From NCBI RefSeq assembly GCF_018736085.1, contig NZ_CP076134.1, positions 4,226,501 through 4,290,500 on the forward strand: a DNA stretch of 64,000 nt, written 5' to 3'. The notes under the pieces are model-generated. The model did not search any database and had not been told where the DNA came from. It worked only from the letters and a program-made list of their open reading frames with translations. The translations under genes were made by a program, and so were the position numbers. This document shows, one piece after another, positions 33,983 to 42,843 of the stretch; position 1 is the stretch's first letter; the number at the start of each line of letters is the position of its first letter. The DNA is from Bradyrhizobium sediminis (GTDB taxonomy: Bacteria > Pseudomonadota > Alphaproteobacteria > Rhizobiales > Xanthobacteraceae).

Positions 33983-34402
33983 ATGAAAGTCAAGGACGTC
34001 ATGCACAAAGGTACAACCTGCGTCGAACCCAGCACGCCTGTGAGGGAAATCGCGAAACGCATGCGTGAAAGCGATGTCGGCGCGATCCCTGTCAAGGCAG
34101 ACAGTCAGTTGGTGGGAATAGTCACCGATCGTGACATAACCTGCCGCGCACTCGCAGACAGCGGCAACCTGGCCGAGATGACTGCCAAGGACGTCATGAC
34201 GAAGGACGTCGTATGCTGTTCACTGGATGACGACATCCAGATTGCGATCGAGACCATGGAAGCGAAACAAATCCGCCGCCTGCCCGTGACAGATAGCCAC
34301 AAGACCATGGTCGGCATGCTCAGCCTCGGCGACATTTCGCACAAGGTCAGCAAAGAGCTTTCGGGTGAAATGTTGCGGGCGGTCTCCGGGCATCATGTCT
34401 AG
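33983..34402 (+). CDS. CBS-domain pair protein
   Basis: 139 residues holding two CBS domains: residues 1-60 (VKDVMHKGTTCVEPSTPVREIAKRM ... GIVTDRDITCR) and 70-125 (AKDVMTKDVVCCSLDDDIQIAIETM ... GMLSLGDISHKV). CBS pairs bind adenosine ligands and sense energy state. GGAGGA precedes the ATG. This is the intact copy of the frameshifted gene at 20785. Stand-alone CBS proteins are frequent hypoxia-induced genes (for example Hrp1 in mycobacteria). Confidence 0.93.
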   Translation: MKVKDVMHKGTTCVEPSTPVREIAKRMRESDVGAIPVKADSQLVGIVTDRDITCRALADSGNLAEMTAKDVMTKDVVCCSLDDDIQIAIETMEAKQIRRLPVTDSHKTMVGMLSLGDISHKVSKELSGEMLRAVSGHHV

Positions 34403-34459
34403 TCGGTCGACCGCGTCGCTCACATTTGGTCGGTCGCCTTGGTTACGACCACTCAGTAG

Positions 34460-34891
34460 ATGAGACCGAATATGCTCAAGGACCTGCACGTGGATCAGGC
34501 CCGCTTCATTGCGCTTCTCGCGAACACCGCGCGAGCGCAGCGCGACGCATTGCTCGGCAATGTGGCGGAGAATGATCTTGATGGTGTGACGCCCGGGCGA
34601 GGTGAACGCAACCCCACCGTTGAACTTGGAGTCGAACCGCTTCCGGCTGACGCTTCCAAGCCGGCAGCGGCTTTGTCCGAGGCAATCCGCTCGCTGTCCG
34701 AACCGGCGCGTCGTGAGCTCTTTGCGCTAATGCGGATCGGTCAGGGGCACCTCGCAGCCAAGAAGTGGCATCAGGGCTTGGCTGAAGCCGAGATGCTCGG
34801 CGACGACGCGATCACCGCGGCGATCGTCGACGATCCCGATCTGCACGATCATGTTGCGAAGGGGCTTTATGAGGCCAAGCTTGCCGGATGA
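34460..34891 (+). CDS. DUF3775-like protein, divergent copy
   Basis: 143 residues. The C-terminal half (SEPARRELFALMRIGQGHLAAKKWHQGLAEAEMLGDDAITAAIVDD) has the spacing of DUF3775 proteins (helical LVAL.W.GRG..., W..., then LHDHVAKGLYEAKL like ADHLEEAL), but identity is low. It follows the CBS gene by 57 bases and is likely co-transcribed. The start is uncertain; 34472 is an alternative. Confidence 0.55.
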   Translation: MRPNMLKDLHVDQARFIALLANTARAQRDALLGNVAENDLDGVTPGRGERNPTVELGVEPLPADASKPAAALSEAIRSLSEPARRELFALMRIGQGHLAAKKWHQGLAEAEMLGDDAITAAIVDDPDLHDHVAKGLYEAKLAG

Positions 34892-35037
34892 AGACGCTAC
34901 GATTCCACGGCCGTCGACCCGCAGATTGAAGGAGCTTTCGCGACGGCACGTTCGGGGTGCTGACCGCCTGCCATCACGTTCGGACCTACGTGCCGGGTGC
35001 TGATGGTTGGTCCTGATCGACGAAGGAGAACACATCT

Positions 35038-36123
35038 ATGGTGGCTTTGGTGGCCCAGAGCATTCCGATCGATGCGGCACTGGACGCCTGCTGGTTTCAG
35101 TTCGGTGTCGCCGACATCCTGCGGCGCGCACAAGGGCATGCATTCGGAGCGTTTGGTCTGAACCCGAACGAATGTCCCTATCAGGTCATTGCCTCGGGTC
35201 CATTTTGGCGCCTTCGCGACTACACCAAACACGATACGGCACAATCCCTGCTTATTGTTGCGGCTCCAATCAAGCGCCCATACATTTGGGACCTTGCTCC
35301 CACGGCGAGCGCGATCCGCTTCTGTCTGGGACAGGATTTGCATGTGCACCTCCTGGAATGGCTGCCGGCCTCTCGAACGACGGGCAACAATGGCCTCACA
35401 GAATACACGGAGGCCATCAGCGATTGCGTCGCGAAGATCTCAGGCGAAAGCGCGGGCGTAAAGCCGTTTCTGATCGGTCATTCTCTTGGTGGCACCCTGG
35501 CAGCCATATTCGGCGCCCTGGCGCCTACCTCCATCCGCGGTCTTCTGCTGCTTGGTGCACCGCTATGCTTCCGGCCGACAACGAGCCGTTTCCGCGATGG
35601 GCTGGTCGCCCTGGTGCCGTCGGGTCTGACCGAAGCGGAGCCGTGTCCGGGCTCGCTTCTGTCTCACGTGAGCGCCCTCGCATCACCCGACACGTTCATA
35701 TGGTCAAGGCTGACGGACGCAGCATTCAGCATCACCGACAGTCACGCAATGGAAATTCATACACGGGTCGAGCGTTGGGCTCTCGACGAGGTTCCCCTTC
35801 CGGGCAAATTGGTCCATCAAATCATCGAGTGGCTCTATCGCGAGAACCTGTTCTGCCAAGGCGCTCTAAGGATTGGCGGCACCTTGGTCGGTCCACAAGG
35901 CGTGTCGGTGCCCACGCTTGCAATTATCAACACGGCGGACGATGTCGCACCTCTCGACTCGGTCAAGCCCTTTATAGATGCAATGCCCACGAGCGATGTT
36001 CGCATCATCGAATATCCCGGCGAGATCGGCGTCGGCTTGCAGCACCTCGGGATCCTGATCGGGCGTGAGGCGCACGCCCAGGTGTGGCCGGACATCGCCT
36101 CCTGGATCAATTCGCACCGCTGA
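35038..36123 (+). CDS. PhaC-like alpha/beta hydrolase
   Basis: 361 residues starting behind GAAGGAGAAC. The body resembles class III polyhydroxyalkanoate synthases: LLIVAAPIKRPYIWDL (compare the PYxxDL start of PhaC), a nucleophile elbow, AP.SIRGLLLLGAPL, and a late Asp-His pair (IINTADDVAPLDS, QHLGILIG). The nucleophile reads GHSLGG; PHA synthases normally have Cys in GxCxG. It may therefore be a hydrolase or depolymerase. It is near the acyl-CoA synthetase gene, which could supply acyl-CoA. Confidence 0.65.
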   Translation: MVALVAQSIPIDAALDACWFQFGVADILRRAQGHAFGAFGLNPNECPYQVIASGPFWRLRDYTKHDTAQSLLIVAAPIKRPYIWDLAPTASAIRFCLGQDLHVHLLEWLPASRTTGNNGLTEYTEAISDCVAKISGESAGVKPFLIGHSLGGTLAAIFGALAPTSIRGLLLLGAPLCFRPTTSRFRDGLVALVPSGLTEAEPCPGSLLSHVSALASPDTFIWSRLTDAAFSITDSHAMEIHTRVERWALDEVPLPGKLVHQIIEWLYRENLFCQGALRIGGTLVGPQGVSVPTLAIINTADDVAPLDSVKPFIDAMPTSDVRIIEYPGEIGVGLQHLGILIGREAHAQVWPDIASWINSHR

Positions 36124-36291
36124 AGAGAACAACAATCAGCGCCCGGTCTGCTTCCGCTGCTGACGCCCTACAAGCCATCTTCGATCCAGCATGGCGAGCC
36201 GTTCCGAGATCTTCGGCGCGTGCAAGATGACGTTGAAGACCAGGTCTCAGCGGCCGGTTGGCTGACTCAGATATCTTTTCGGGTACCCTCG

Positions 36292-37062
36292 TTACCAGCG
36301 GCGATATCCACTGTCGGCAAACGACAGCCTGTCGCCATCGCAGGCAAAACGCGCCTCGACGCCATGTTGGCGGCCAATCCGCCGGAGCATTGCATTTAGC
36401 TTACGCGCGTCGCCACGCACGATTGGCGATCCGCAATGGGTGAAGATGGCACGCCTAACATTGCCCTTTTCACACCAATCGAGTTGACTGGAGATTGGCG
36501 CATGGCCGATTACGGTCCGTCTCTTACGGCGCACCATCGATCGCTTCATCGTCGCACCATCGCCGATGTAGACGTTGATGCTGCGAAGTGCGTGCGCCGC
36601 ATCGGGAATCCCGGCAACATCGGGCACATAGAAGAAGCACCCGTCGTCTGCCGATACGCGAAACCCGACCGCCGGCGCTCGGACTGAATGCTCGACCGGA
36701 AATACCTTGAATCGCACTCCGTCGATCATTATGGACCTTCGCAGCGGCAGCCTGCGCCGACCATCAATGGGGAAGCGACGGATCAAATCCCATGTGACCT
36801 TGGTCGCGTAGACCGGACAAGGAGCGCCCTCGGCAAGGCCAGCAGCATGATCCGGATGAGCGTGCGTCAGCACAATGGCCGTCGGCGCGACCGCGTCAAG
36901 CCGGCCCAGCCAATCTGTTCCGCAATCAATCATGATGCGCGCCTCGTCGCACTGAACAAGCAGCGAGCTATGGCGTCGATGCCGACGAGAGCGTGCCTCG
37001 ACTTCACCGCGCGTACCGAGGAACGTCAACTTGAGTGACCCAGCGTATGATTTCACCTTCAT
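36292..37062 (-). CDS. Metallo-beta-lactamase-fold hydrolase (PhnP-like)
   Basis: About 256 residues. The MBL signature is TLTHAHPDH-like (VLTHAHPDHAAGL near residue 75), with FLGTRGEVEARSRRHRRHSS at the start and MIDCGTDWLG in between. The C-terminal half holds VFPVEHSV, FYVPDVAG, and THCGSPIVRG, giving the metal ligands. The layout is close to PhnP/RNase Z-type phosphodiesterases. It lies downstream of the GYD gene on the same strand. The substrate is unknown. Confidence 0.75.
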   Translation of the reverse strand: MKVKSYAGSLKLTFLGTRGEVEARSRRHRRHSSLLVQCDEARIMIDCGTDWLGRLDAVAPTAIVLTHAHPDHAAGLAEGAPCPVYATKVTWDLIRRFPIDGRRRLPLRRSIMIDGVRFKVFPVEHSVRAPAVGFRVSADDGCFFYVPDVAGIPDAAHALRSINVYIGDGATMKRSMVRRKRRTVIGHAPISSQLDWCEKGNVRRAIFTHCGSPIVRGDARKLNAMLRRIGRQHGVEARFACDGDRLSFADSGYRRW

Positions 37063-37181
37063 CGATGAAGCCAATTTGAGGAACCCCGACGAAGCACAAC
37101 GGGCTTCGTCCTGGGCGAGATGCACGAGATGCTATCATCAGGTCGTTGCCGAATGCCCCGACCGTCAAACCCCTGATGCGA

Positions 37182-37490
37182 TCAGCCTGGTCCGGGCAAC
37201 GTGCGGACAATTTCCTTGAACCGGTCCCACTCCGTCGCCGTCCAGATTTCGGTCTGGGCATGGCCGAATGTCCGAAGGAGAGTGGAAACACGGGCCGCGC
37301 TCTCGATGTCGTTGGCCTTGAAGACATCGAGATAATCGTACGGCCCCAGCACCGCATAGCTGCTCAGCCACTCGACGTCGGGACATTGCTCCCGAACGCG
37401 CTTCATGGCATCGCGCTCGAGTTGCTCAAGCCCTTTCGGCGAGCGCACCGCATCGGGATTCAGTCGCGTCAGCATGATGAAGGTGGGCAT
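37182..37490 (-). CDS. GYD-domain protein
   Basis: 102 residues. Opens MPTFIMLTRLNPDAVRSPKGLE and has YAVLGPYDYLDVFKANDIESAARVS, the GYD family pattern of a small ferredoxin-like dimeric barrel. Function unknown. An AGGAGGCAATGCC site precedes the ATG, and a FixK-like box lies 52-65 bases upstream. Confidence 0.85.
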   Translation of the reverse strand: MPTFIMLTRLNPDAVRSPKGLEQLERDAMKRVREQCPDVEWLSSYAVLGPYDYLDVFKANDIESAARVSTLLRTFGHAQTEIWTATEWDRFKEIVRTLPGPG

Positions 37491-37541
37491 GGCATTGCCT
37501 CCTATTGGGCAGACAGAGTACCGATATGCGAATAGCGGGGT

Positions 37542-37555
37542 TTGATTTCAATCAA
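37542..37555 (-). promoter_or_regulatory. FixK/FNR-like box for the GYD gene
   Basis: TTGATTTCAATCAA, exact dyad, centre about 58 bases from the start at 37490. Confidence 0.65.
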
Positions 37556-37622
37556 TTGACGGGTGATGCGCGGCAGCCGCCAGGGCGTCATCGCCCGCCC
37601 GGCAAGCCAGTGGGCCTTGAGC

Positions 37623-38447
37623 CTAGGCAGATACTGCTCTTTTCTGGAAGATTTGCGGAACGCTATCGAGCGCAGCCAGCTCGGGAACATCGGTCGGCAA
37701 TTGCTCGTGGGTTCCGATCACCAACCAGCCCTGAGGCCGGAGCCGTTTCAGCATGTTCGCCAGGACTTTACGCTGGAGCGGCACAGCAAAATAGGTAAAG
37801 GCGACATATCGGCAGAGGATGAGGTCGAAGAGGCCTTCCGGCGTCTCCGTCCGGAGATCCTGATCAAGAAACTCGATCCCCTCGCGATGCTCCGGCTTGA
37901 CGCAGTAGCGAGAGTCCAGCCGGTCAAAGCCCTGTTCGATCAGCGTCTGCGGCAGTTCGTGCAGGCTCGTCGGCTCAAAACAGCCTTCACGGGCGCGTGC
38001 AAGCATTGCTTGGTCGACATCCGAGGCGACGATCGACAGCGAAACGCATGGATATGCGGTTGCAACCTCGAAATCCCAGAGCATCTTCAAGGTGTAAGGT
38101 TCTTCGCCCGAGGCACATCCGGCCGACCAGAGTTGCGCGCCGCGCCCTTCGAACCTGGCTCGCGCAGCGATATCGGGCAGCAGGCGCCTGCGCACGGCTT
38201 CGAATATGCCTCTGTCACGAAAGAACCGTGAAATAGTGATGTGGCAGCATTCATCAAAAACACGCCATTCCGATGGATCATCTTCGAGGCGCGCACGATA
38301 AGCTAAATAGCTATGCAGGCCAAGATCGCGCATCCGCTGCCTTAGGCGTTTGCACACCTGGCGCCGGACCTTTCGGAAGCCGGGCCAGCGCAGCTCAAGT
38401 TGCGGCAACGCCCATTGAAGGAACGCTGTGCAATCCTTGTCGTTCAC
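37623..38447 (-). CDS. CheR-type SAM-dependent methyltransferase
   Basis: 274 residues. An N-terminal helical region (FRKVRRQVCKRLRQRMRDLGLHSY) is followed by ITISRFFRDRGIFEAV, the SAM-binding AGCASGEEPYTLKML, and LILCRYVAFTYF where CheR has LCRNVLIYF. It ends in GTHEQLP. It fits glutamate methyltransferases of the CheR family, but no chemoreceptor, CheB or other chemotaxis gene is here. It probably modifies another target, and is likely part of the operon that starts at 39185. Confidence 0.8.
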   Translation of the reverse strand: MNDKDCTAFLQWALPQLELRWPGFRKVRRQVCKRLRQRMRDLGLHSYLAYRARLEDDPSEWRVFDECCHITISRFFRDRGIFEAVRRRLLPDIAARARFEGRGAQLWSAGCASGEEPYTLKMLWDFEVATAYPCVSLSIVASDVDQAMLARAREGCFEPTSLHELPQTLIEQGFDRLDSRYCVKPEHREGIEFLDQDLRTETPEGLFDLILCRYVAFTYFAVPLQRKVLANMLKRLRPQGWLVIGTHEQLPTDVPELAALDSVPQIFQKRAVSA

Positions 38448-38459
38448 GAGACTCCCGGC

Positions 38460-38699
<240 letters not shown>

Positions 38700-38729
38700 T
38701 CAACGACGAGACTTCCCCTGTCGGCCAGA

Positions 38730-39185
38730 CTAAAGACGCTCGATTTCGAACTCCTCGCAGGAATAGCCAAGCATCGAAAGACCTTCTTCCAGGAAGTCGC
38801 CGACAAGGGGCATGCCGAGAAGGTATTCGGCCGTCCGTTGATTACGCGCACGCGCCGCCTCTTCGCGCACCGCCGGCCAGTCGCTGGCGGAATAATCATC
38901 CCGCCCCAGCCATGCCAATGTCACGAGATCGATCTGCTCGTCTTCGGACAGTGAATTGATTAACGACGTAAGCTCCTCCACGACAGGATCGTCTTCGTGG
39001 TCCTCGAGAACTGAGACGTCCTTGTCGTCGGACGGATTTGATCCAGGATCAATCTCCGTCACTTCATCCTTGGCGTCATATTCCTTGGCCTTGAAGATGA
39101 TGAAGCAGACCTTTTCAGGAGAGATCGTCAGCACTTGTGCGCCGTCATCCGCTGGACTTTCGGTCCGTACCGATTTTTTCCGCAT
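38730..39185 (-). CDS. DUF3775-family protein, copy 2
   Basis: 151 residues from ATG 39185 (GGAGACGG upstream). Reads LTISPEKVCFIIFKAKEYDAK, then EDEQIDLVTLAWLGRDDYSASDW and EYLLGMPLVGDFLEEGLSMLG, matching the copy at 23805 along its length. Acidic; function unknown. First gene of a short minus-strand run with the small protein and CheR-like genes; a FixK-like box lies 153-166 bases upstream. Confidence 0.82.
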   Translation of the reverse strand: MRKKSVRTESPADDGAQVLTISPEKVCFIIFKAKEYDAKDEVTEIDPGSNPSDDKDVSVLEDHEDDPVVEELTSLINSLSEDEQIDLVTLAWLGRDDYSASDWPAVREEAARARNQRTAEYLLGMPLVGDFLEEGLSMLGYSCEEFEIERL

Positions 39186-39337
39186 GTGCCGTCTCCGTAG
39201 CTTGGGGCGATCATGTCCTCTGACAGAACGCCAACATTGGGCAGGGAATTGGGCGGCACCTCGTTGAGACAAGTCAATCCGACCGTGCCCCTTCGTGGTT
39301 TCGCCCTCGCAGAGAAGAATAAGATTCACGGACGGAA

Positions 39338-39351
39338 TTGATTAAGATCAA
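39338..39351. promoter_or_regulatory. FixK/FNR-like box
   Basis: TTGATTAAGATCAA, exact dyad. It is 153 bases from the DUF3775 start (39185) and 310 from the radical-SAM start (39661), so the target is unclear. Confidence 0.6.
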
Positions 39352-39418
39352 AGTGGCCGCTCAGCCCGTACAATTAACTTATCTTGCTGTCGTGCGGACA
39401 AGCACAGCAGGTCAAGCA

Positions 39419-39524
39419 TCTACGGGCGTGGATCTGCCTACGCGATAAACCAACCTACCGATGAAGCATGGCGGTGGGATCCGTAGCCATTCCGGCCGAG
39501 CACCCCGGAGGATTTCGGTTCGAC
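39419..39524. repeat. ~106-bp dispersed repeat, copy 1
   Basis: About three quarters of the bases match 53977-54084. Shared blocks include GGGCGTGGATCTGCCTA and CCGAGCACCCCGGAGGA. Both copies lie 130-140 bases upstream of a plus-strand start codon and downstream of a FixK-like box. Neither strand codes for a recognised protein. Confidence 0.7.
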
Positions 39525-39660
39525 CGGCTTGCCATCGTCGCGATAGCAAGCGCGCGCCATGCAGGTCCAGGTCGAGCCCTATGTGGGCCAATGGCACGGC
39601 GCCGAATACCGCTACGTTAAACTCAGAGATTGCGAAGGCGGCGATGGGCGAGGTGATGTC

Positions 39661-41445
39661 ATGGCAAAGTCCTTCGACTCCTATCCCGTTCAATACTGGC
39701 ACAAGCTGGACGATGGGCGCATTCAGTGCGATCTGTGTCCTCGCTTCTGCAGATTGCACGAGGACCAGCGCGCCTTTTGCTTCGTGCGCGCGCGGCAGGG
39801 CGACCAGATGGTGCTGACGACCTATGGTCGCTCCAGCGGCTTCTGCGTCGACCCGGTCGAGAAAAAGGCGCTCAACCACTTCCTGCCGGGGTCGCCAGTG
39901 CTGTCATTCGGAACCAGCGGTTGCAATCTGGGCTGCAAGTTCTGCCAGAACTGGGACATCAGCAAGGCGCGCGAATACGACGTACTCGCCGAGCGCGCTT
40001 ATCCCGAGGACATTGCGCGGATGGCGGAACGGCTCGGGTGTCCGAGCGTCGCCTACACTTACAATGATCCGACGATTTTCCACGAATACGCCATCGACAC
40101 TGCAATTGCCTGTCATGCGCGCGGCATCAAGAGCATCGCGGTGACGGCCGGTTATGTCTGCCCGGAACCGCGGGCCGAGTTCTACCGCCACATGGATGCG
40201 GCCAATATTGACCTGAAGGGCTTCACCGACGATTTCTATCACAAGGTCTGCTACGCGCATCTGCAGCCGGTCCTGGATACGCTCGTCTATGTGAAGCGCG
40301 AGACGCGGGTCTGGCTTGAAATCACCACTCTGCTCATCCCCGGCCTGAATGATTCGGAGGCAGAGCTCGAACAGATGACGCAATGGGTGGTGGAAAATCT
40401 TGGTCCCGACGTGCCGTGGCATTTTACGGCCTTCCATCCGGATTGGCGGATGCGCGATATCCCGCAGACTCCGGCAAAAACGTTGTCTCGCGCTCGTGCC
40501 ATCGCGACGAAGAACGGCGCTCGTTATGCCTTCACCGGCAATGTCCACGATCCAGCTGGTCAGGCCACCTACTGTCACCAGTGCCAGGCGCTGCTCATCG
40601 GCCGCGACTGGTACGAGATCACGGCCTGGCGCCTGACCGACGACGGCAAATGCAAAGATTGCGGCACAGCTTGCGCCGGCAGATTCGCTCCCTCGCCCGG
40701 CACCTGGGGATCGAAGCGCATGCCGGTCAGCATGAGCACGGCCCCCGGTGGGCCGGGCGACACGAACGCGCCGCTCTACGCGTGGGGTTCGATGGTCGCC
40801 CAATTGCAAGCTCAGCGGTCGGGCCGTTCGCAGCGCAGGCAGCCCACAGACACGACGCGGCGCGCATTGGAGCGCAGCCTGCTTTATTCCGAGGAACTCG
40901 GCATTGGTCTGGCCAAGCGGAGCGATGCCGAATATTTCCGCTGGTTTCTCGCCAGCCTGCTATTCGGGGCACGAATTTCCGAGACCACGGCGAAGAACAC
41001 GTATCGGAGTTTCATTCGCAACGGCCTGACCAATCCGCAAAAAATTCTGGAGGCCGGTTGGGATTTCCTCGTCTATCCAGTGATGCGCGAGGGCGGTTAT
41101 GTCCGCTATGATGGCCGCAAATCGACTCAGATTCTCCGCGACTGCGAGATGCTTATTGCCGACTACGGTGGCCGCCTGAGCCGGCTGCACGATACGGCAC
41201 GCGATGCGCGCGATGTTGAGGAACGACTGCTCGCGTTCTACGGCGTTGGCCCGGTTACCTTGAACATCTTCCTGCGCGAGTTGCGGCCGTTCTGGACAAG
41301 AGCTGACCCCGCTCCGCTGCCGACGGTCGAACGACTGGCGAAACGTCTCTCGATTGATCTCAACCGTTACAGCCGGAAAAGCCTGGTGTTCGCCAGGGTG
41401 GAAGCCGGCCTCATTCGACGACGCCGTGAGATTGCAGCAGCATAG
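39661..41445 (+). CDS. amrS: AmmeMemoRadiSam-type radical SAM enzyme fused to an HhH DNA glycosylase-like domain
   Basis: 594 residues from ATG 39661 (GAGGTG upstream). Residues 1-355 are AmrS: an N-terminal CDLCPRFC, the radical-SAM cluster CNLGCKFC at about 88-95, LEITTLLIPGLNDS, and paired cysteines near 305-340 (CHQC, CKDC). Residues 395-594 form an endonuclease III-like helical domain with RISETTAKNTYRSF and YGVGPVTLNIFLREL as the HhH. The frame is continuous through the linker. AmrB and other AmmeMemoRadiSam partners are absent. The next gene is a DNA glycosylase, so a repair link is plausible. No family with this fusion is known to me. Confidence 0.8.
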   Translation: MAKSFDSYPVQYWHKLDDGRIQCDLCPRFCRLHEDQRAFCFVRARQGDQMVLTTYGRSSGFCVDPVEKKALNHFLPGSPVLSFGTSGCNLGCKFCQNWDISKAREYDVLAERAYPEDIARMAERLGCPSVAYTYNDPTIFHEYAIDTAIACHARGIKSIAVTAGYVCPEPRAEFYRHMDAANIDLKGFTDDFYHKVCYAHLQPVLDTLVYVKRETRVWLEITTLLIPGLNDSEAELEQMTQWVVENLGPDVPWHFTAFHPDWRMRDIPQTPAKTLSRARAIATKNGARYAFTGNVHDPAGQATYCHQCQALLIGRDWYEITAWRLTDDGKCKDCGTACAGRFAPSPGTWGSKRMPVSMSTAPGGPGDTNAPLYAWGSMVAQLQAQRSGRSQRRQPTDTTRRALERSLLYSEELGIGLAKRSDAEYFRWFLASLLFGARISETTAKNTYRSFIRNGLTNPQKILEAGWDFLVYPVMREGGYVRYDGRKSTQILRDCEMLIADYGGRLSRLHDTARDARDVEERLLAFYGVGPVTLNIFLRELRPFWTRADPAPLPTVERLAKRLSIDLNRYSRKSLVFARVEAGLIRRRREIAAA

Positions 41446-41533
41446 GCTGCTATTTGGTGGAGGCAGCCGAGCCAGCTGGTCTCAGGAGAAAGAGTGCGCT
41501 GATCTGTGGGTCACAGAATTGAGGGATGCGGAG

Positions 41534-42337
41534 ATGCCCGAATTGCCCGATGTCGAAGGCTTCAAACGTGTGCTCTCAAAGAACGTCCTGTATAAGACGA
41601 TCGCTCGGGTCGTGGTGAGCGATGCGCGCATCCTGGGCAAACTCTCTGCCCGGACATTTGCCTCCCGCCTGCAAAACGCCAAGCTCGTTGCCGCTCGCCG
41701 CCACGGCAAGCACCTCATGGCGAATATCGATCATGGCGGTTGGCTGACCCTGCATTTCGGCATGACTGGTGCGCTCAAATTTGTCCAGAGCTGCGACGAC
41801 GAACCGCCTTTTACTCGGGTGCGGCTCGATTTCGCCAGCGATGGCTGTCTTGCCTATACCAACAAGAGGATGATCGGACGCGTCGGATTGGTCGAGGACG
41901 CGGCCGATTTCATCGCGGCTGAAAAACTGGGACCGGATGCGCTCGACCGGCGCTTCGATTTCGATGCCTTCAAAACCGCCGTGCTCGGTATCAGACGCGA
42001 TGTGAAATCGGTCTTGATGGATCAACAAATCCTCGCCGGGATCGGGAACATTTTTTCCGACGAGATCCTGTTTCAGGCGCGCATAAACCCAGCTGAGCGG
42101 ATTGACAATCTTGCGCCAAGCGAGCTCAAGCGCCTGTTTCTGGAAATGCGCGAGGTCCTCAAGACGGCGATTGTCCGTGGCGCAGGCTCAGAACAGCTCG
42201 TCGAGCGAATGCCCAAGGGCTCCTTTCTGCCCGAGCGCAAAAAGGGAGGGCATTGCCCCCGCTGCCGATCCCTCCTGAAGGTCTTCAAAGTTGGCGGCCG
42301 CACTGCCTATTGCTGTCCACAGTGTCAGGGTTGCTGA
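41534..42337 (+). CDS. fpg: Formamidopyrimidine-DNA glycosylase
   Basis: 267 residues from ATG 41534. After Met removal it begins PELPDVEGF, giving the catalytic Pro and Glu of the Fpg/Nei family. Other marks are a Lys in ARRHGKHLMANI, GIGNIFSDEILFQARINP (the H2TH region), and a C-terminal zinc finger (CPRC ... CPQC). It removes oxidised purines and nicks the strand. It lies 88 bases downstream of the radical-SAM/HhH fusion, suggesting a repair operon. Confidence 0.92.
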   Translation: MPELPDVEGFKRVLSKNVLYKTIARVVVSDARILGKLSARTFASRLQNAKLVAARRHGKHLMANIDHGGWLTLHFGMTGALKFVQSCDDEPPFTRVRLDFASDGCLAYTNKRMIGRVGLVEDAADFIAAEKLGPDALDRRFDFDAFKTAVLGIRRDVKSVLMDQQILAGIGNIFSDEILFQARINPAERIDNLAPSELKRLFLEMREVLKTAIVRGAGSEQLVERMPKGSFLPERKKGGHCPRCRSLLKVFKVGGRTAYCCPQCQGC

Positions 42338-42438
42338 CGGGTCGCGATCAACGGTCTGGTGCAGCTCACCGGGCTGACGAAGATCAACGTATCGCCGCCC
42401 GAAAATTGGAAACAAATGAGCTTGTTGGACTGCAGATC

Positions 42439-42843
42439 ATGCCAAGACCATCGAAATCACTGGTCAACGCCGAACGTGGGTATCTATCGCCGCGTATTGC
42501 CACGCTTGCTTGGGGACGGATCGAGGTCGATGGCGTTGGCACATTCAGGGATGCCAAGGTTTTCCCAGGCGGAGCGCGGGCTTGGAATTGGAACGAGACC
42601 GGAACCGCTCACCAACCAGGAATACAGCCCGCTGACGTCACTGAGCTGCTTGATCATGGCGCCACCACGATCGTGTTGTCGCAGGGCATGCTGAATCGAC
42701 TTCGTGTATGCCCGCAAACCCTGCGACTGCTCGCGGACCGTCGCGTGCGTACACATGTGCTGCCAACCCAGGAAGCGGTCACGCTGTACAATCGGCTGCG
42801 CGATCGGGAGCCAGTGGCGGGATTATTTCACACCACGTGCTAG
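42439..42843 (+). CDS. Mth938-like (DUF498) domain protein
   Basis: 134 residues. IEVDGVGTFRDAKVFPGGARAWNWNETGTAHQPGIQPADV, then TTIVLSQGMLNRLRVCPQTL and a C-terminal TQEAVTLYNRL match the Mth938/NDUFAF3-like fold. Alphaproteobacterial members are sometimes linked to membrane protein or respiratory complex assembly. The ATG at 42439 has only a weak ribosome site. It lies about 100 bases after fpg. Confidence 0.75.
   Translation: MPRPSKSLVNAERGYLSPRIATLAWGRIEVDGVGTFRDAKVFPGGARAWNWNETGTAHQPGIQPADVTELLDHGATTIVLSQGMLNRLRVCPQTLRLLADRRVRTHVLPTQEAVTLYNRLRDREPVAGLFHTTC

Larger units (their letters stand above)
39186..39660. other. Regulatory region with a box and a repeat copy
   Basis: A 475-base gap between divergent genes. 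It holds the FixK-like box (39338-39351) and one copy of a ~106-bp repeat (39419-39524). No gene is called; an open frame running into the radical-SAM gene from 39559 is only a longer version of it. Confidence 0.5.

Noticed and set aside
35003..35020. Box-like TTGGTCCTGATCGA before the PhaC-like gene
   Set aside because: Two bases off consensus, and too close to the start (about 20 bases) for an activator.
37623..38447. Chemotaxis cluster suggested by the CheR-like gene
   Set aside because: No chemoreceptor, CheA, CheW or CheB gene is nearby.
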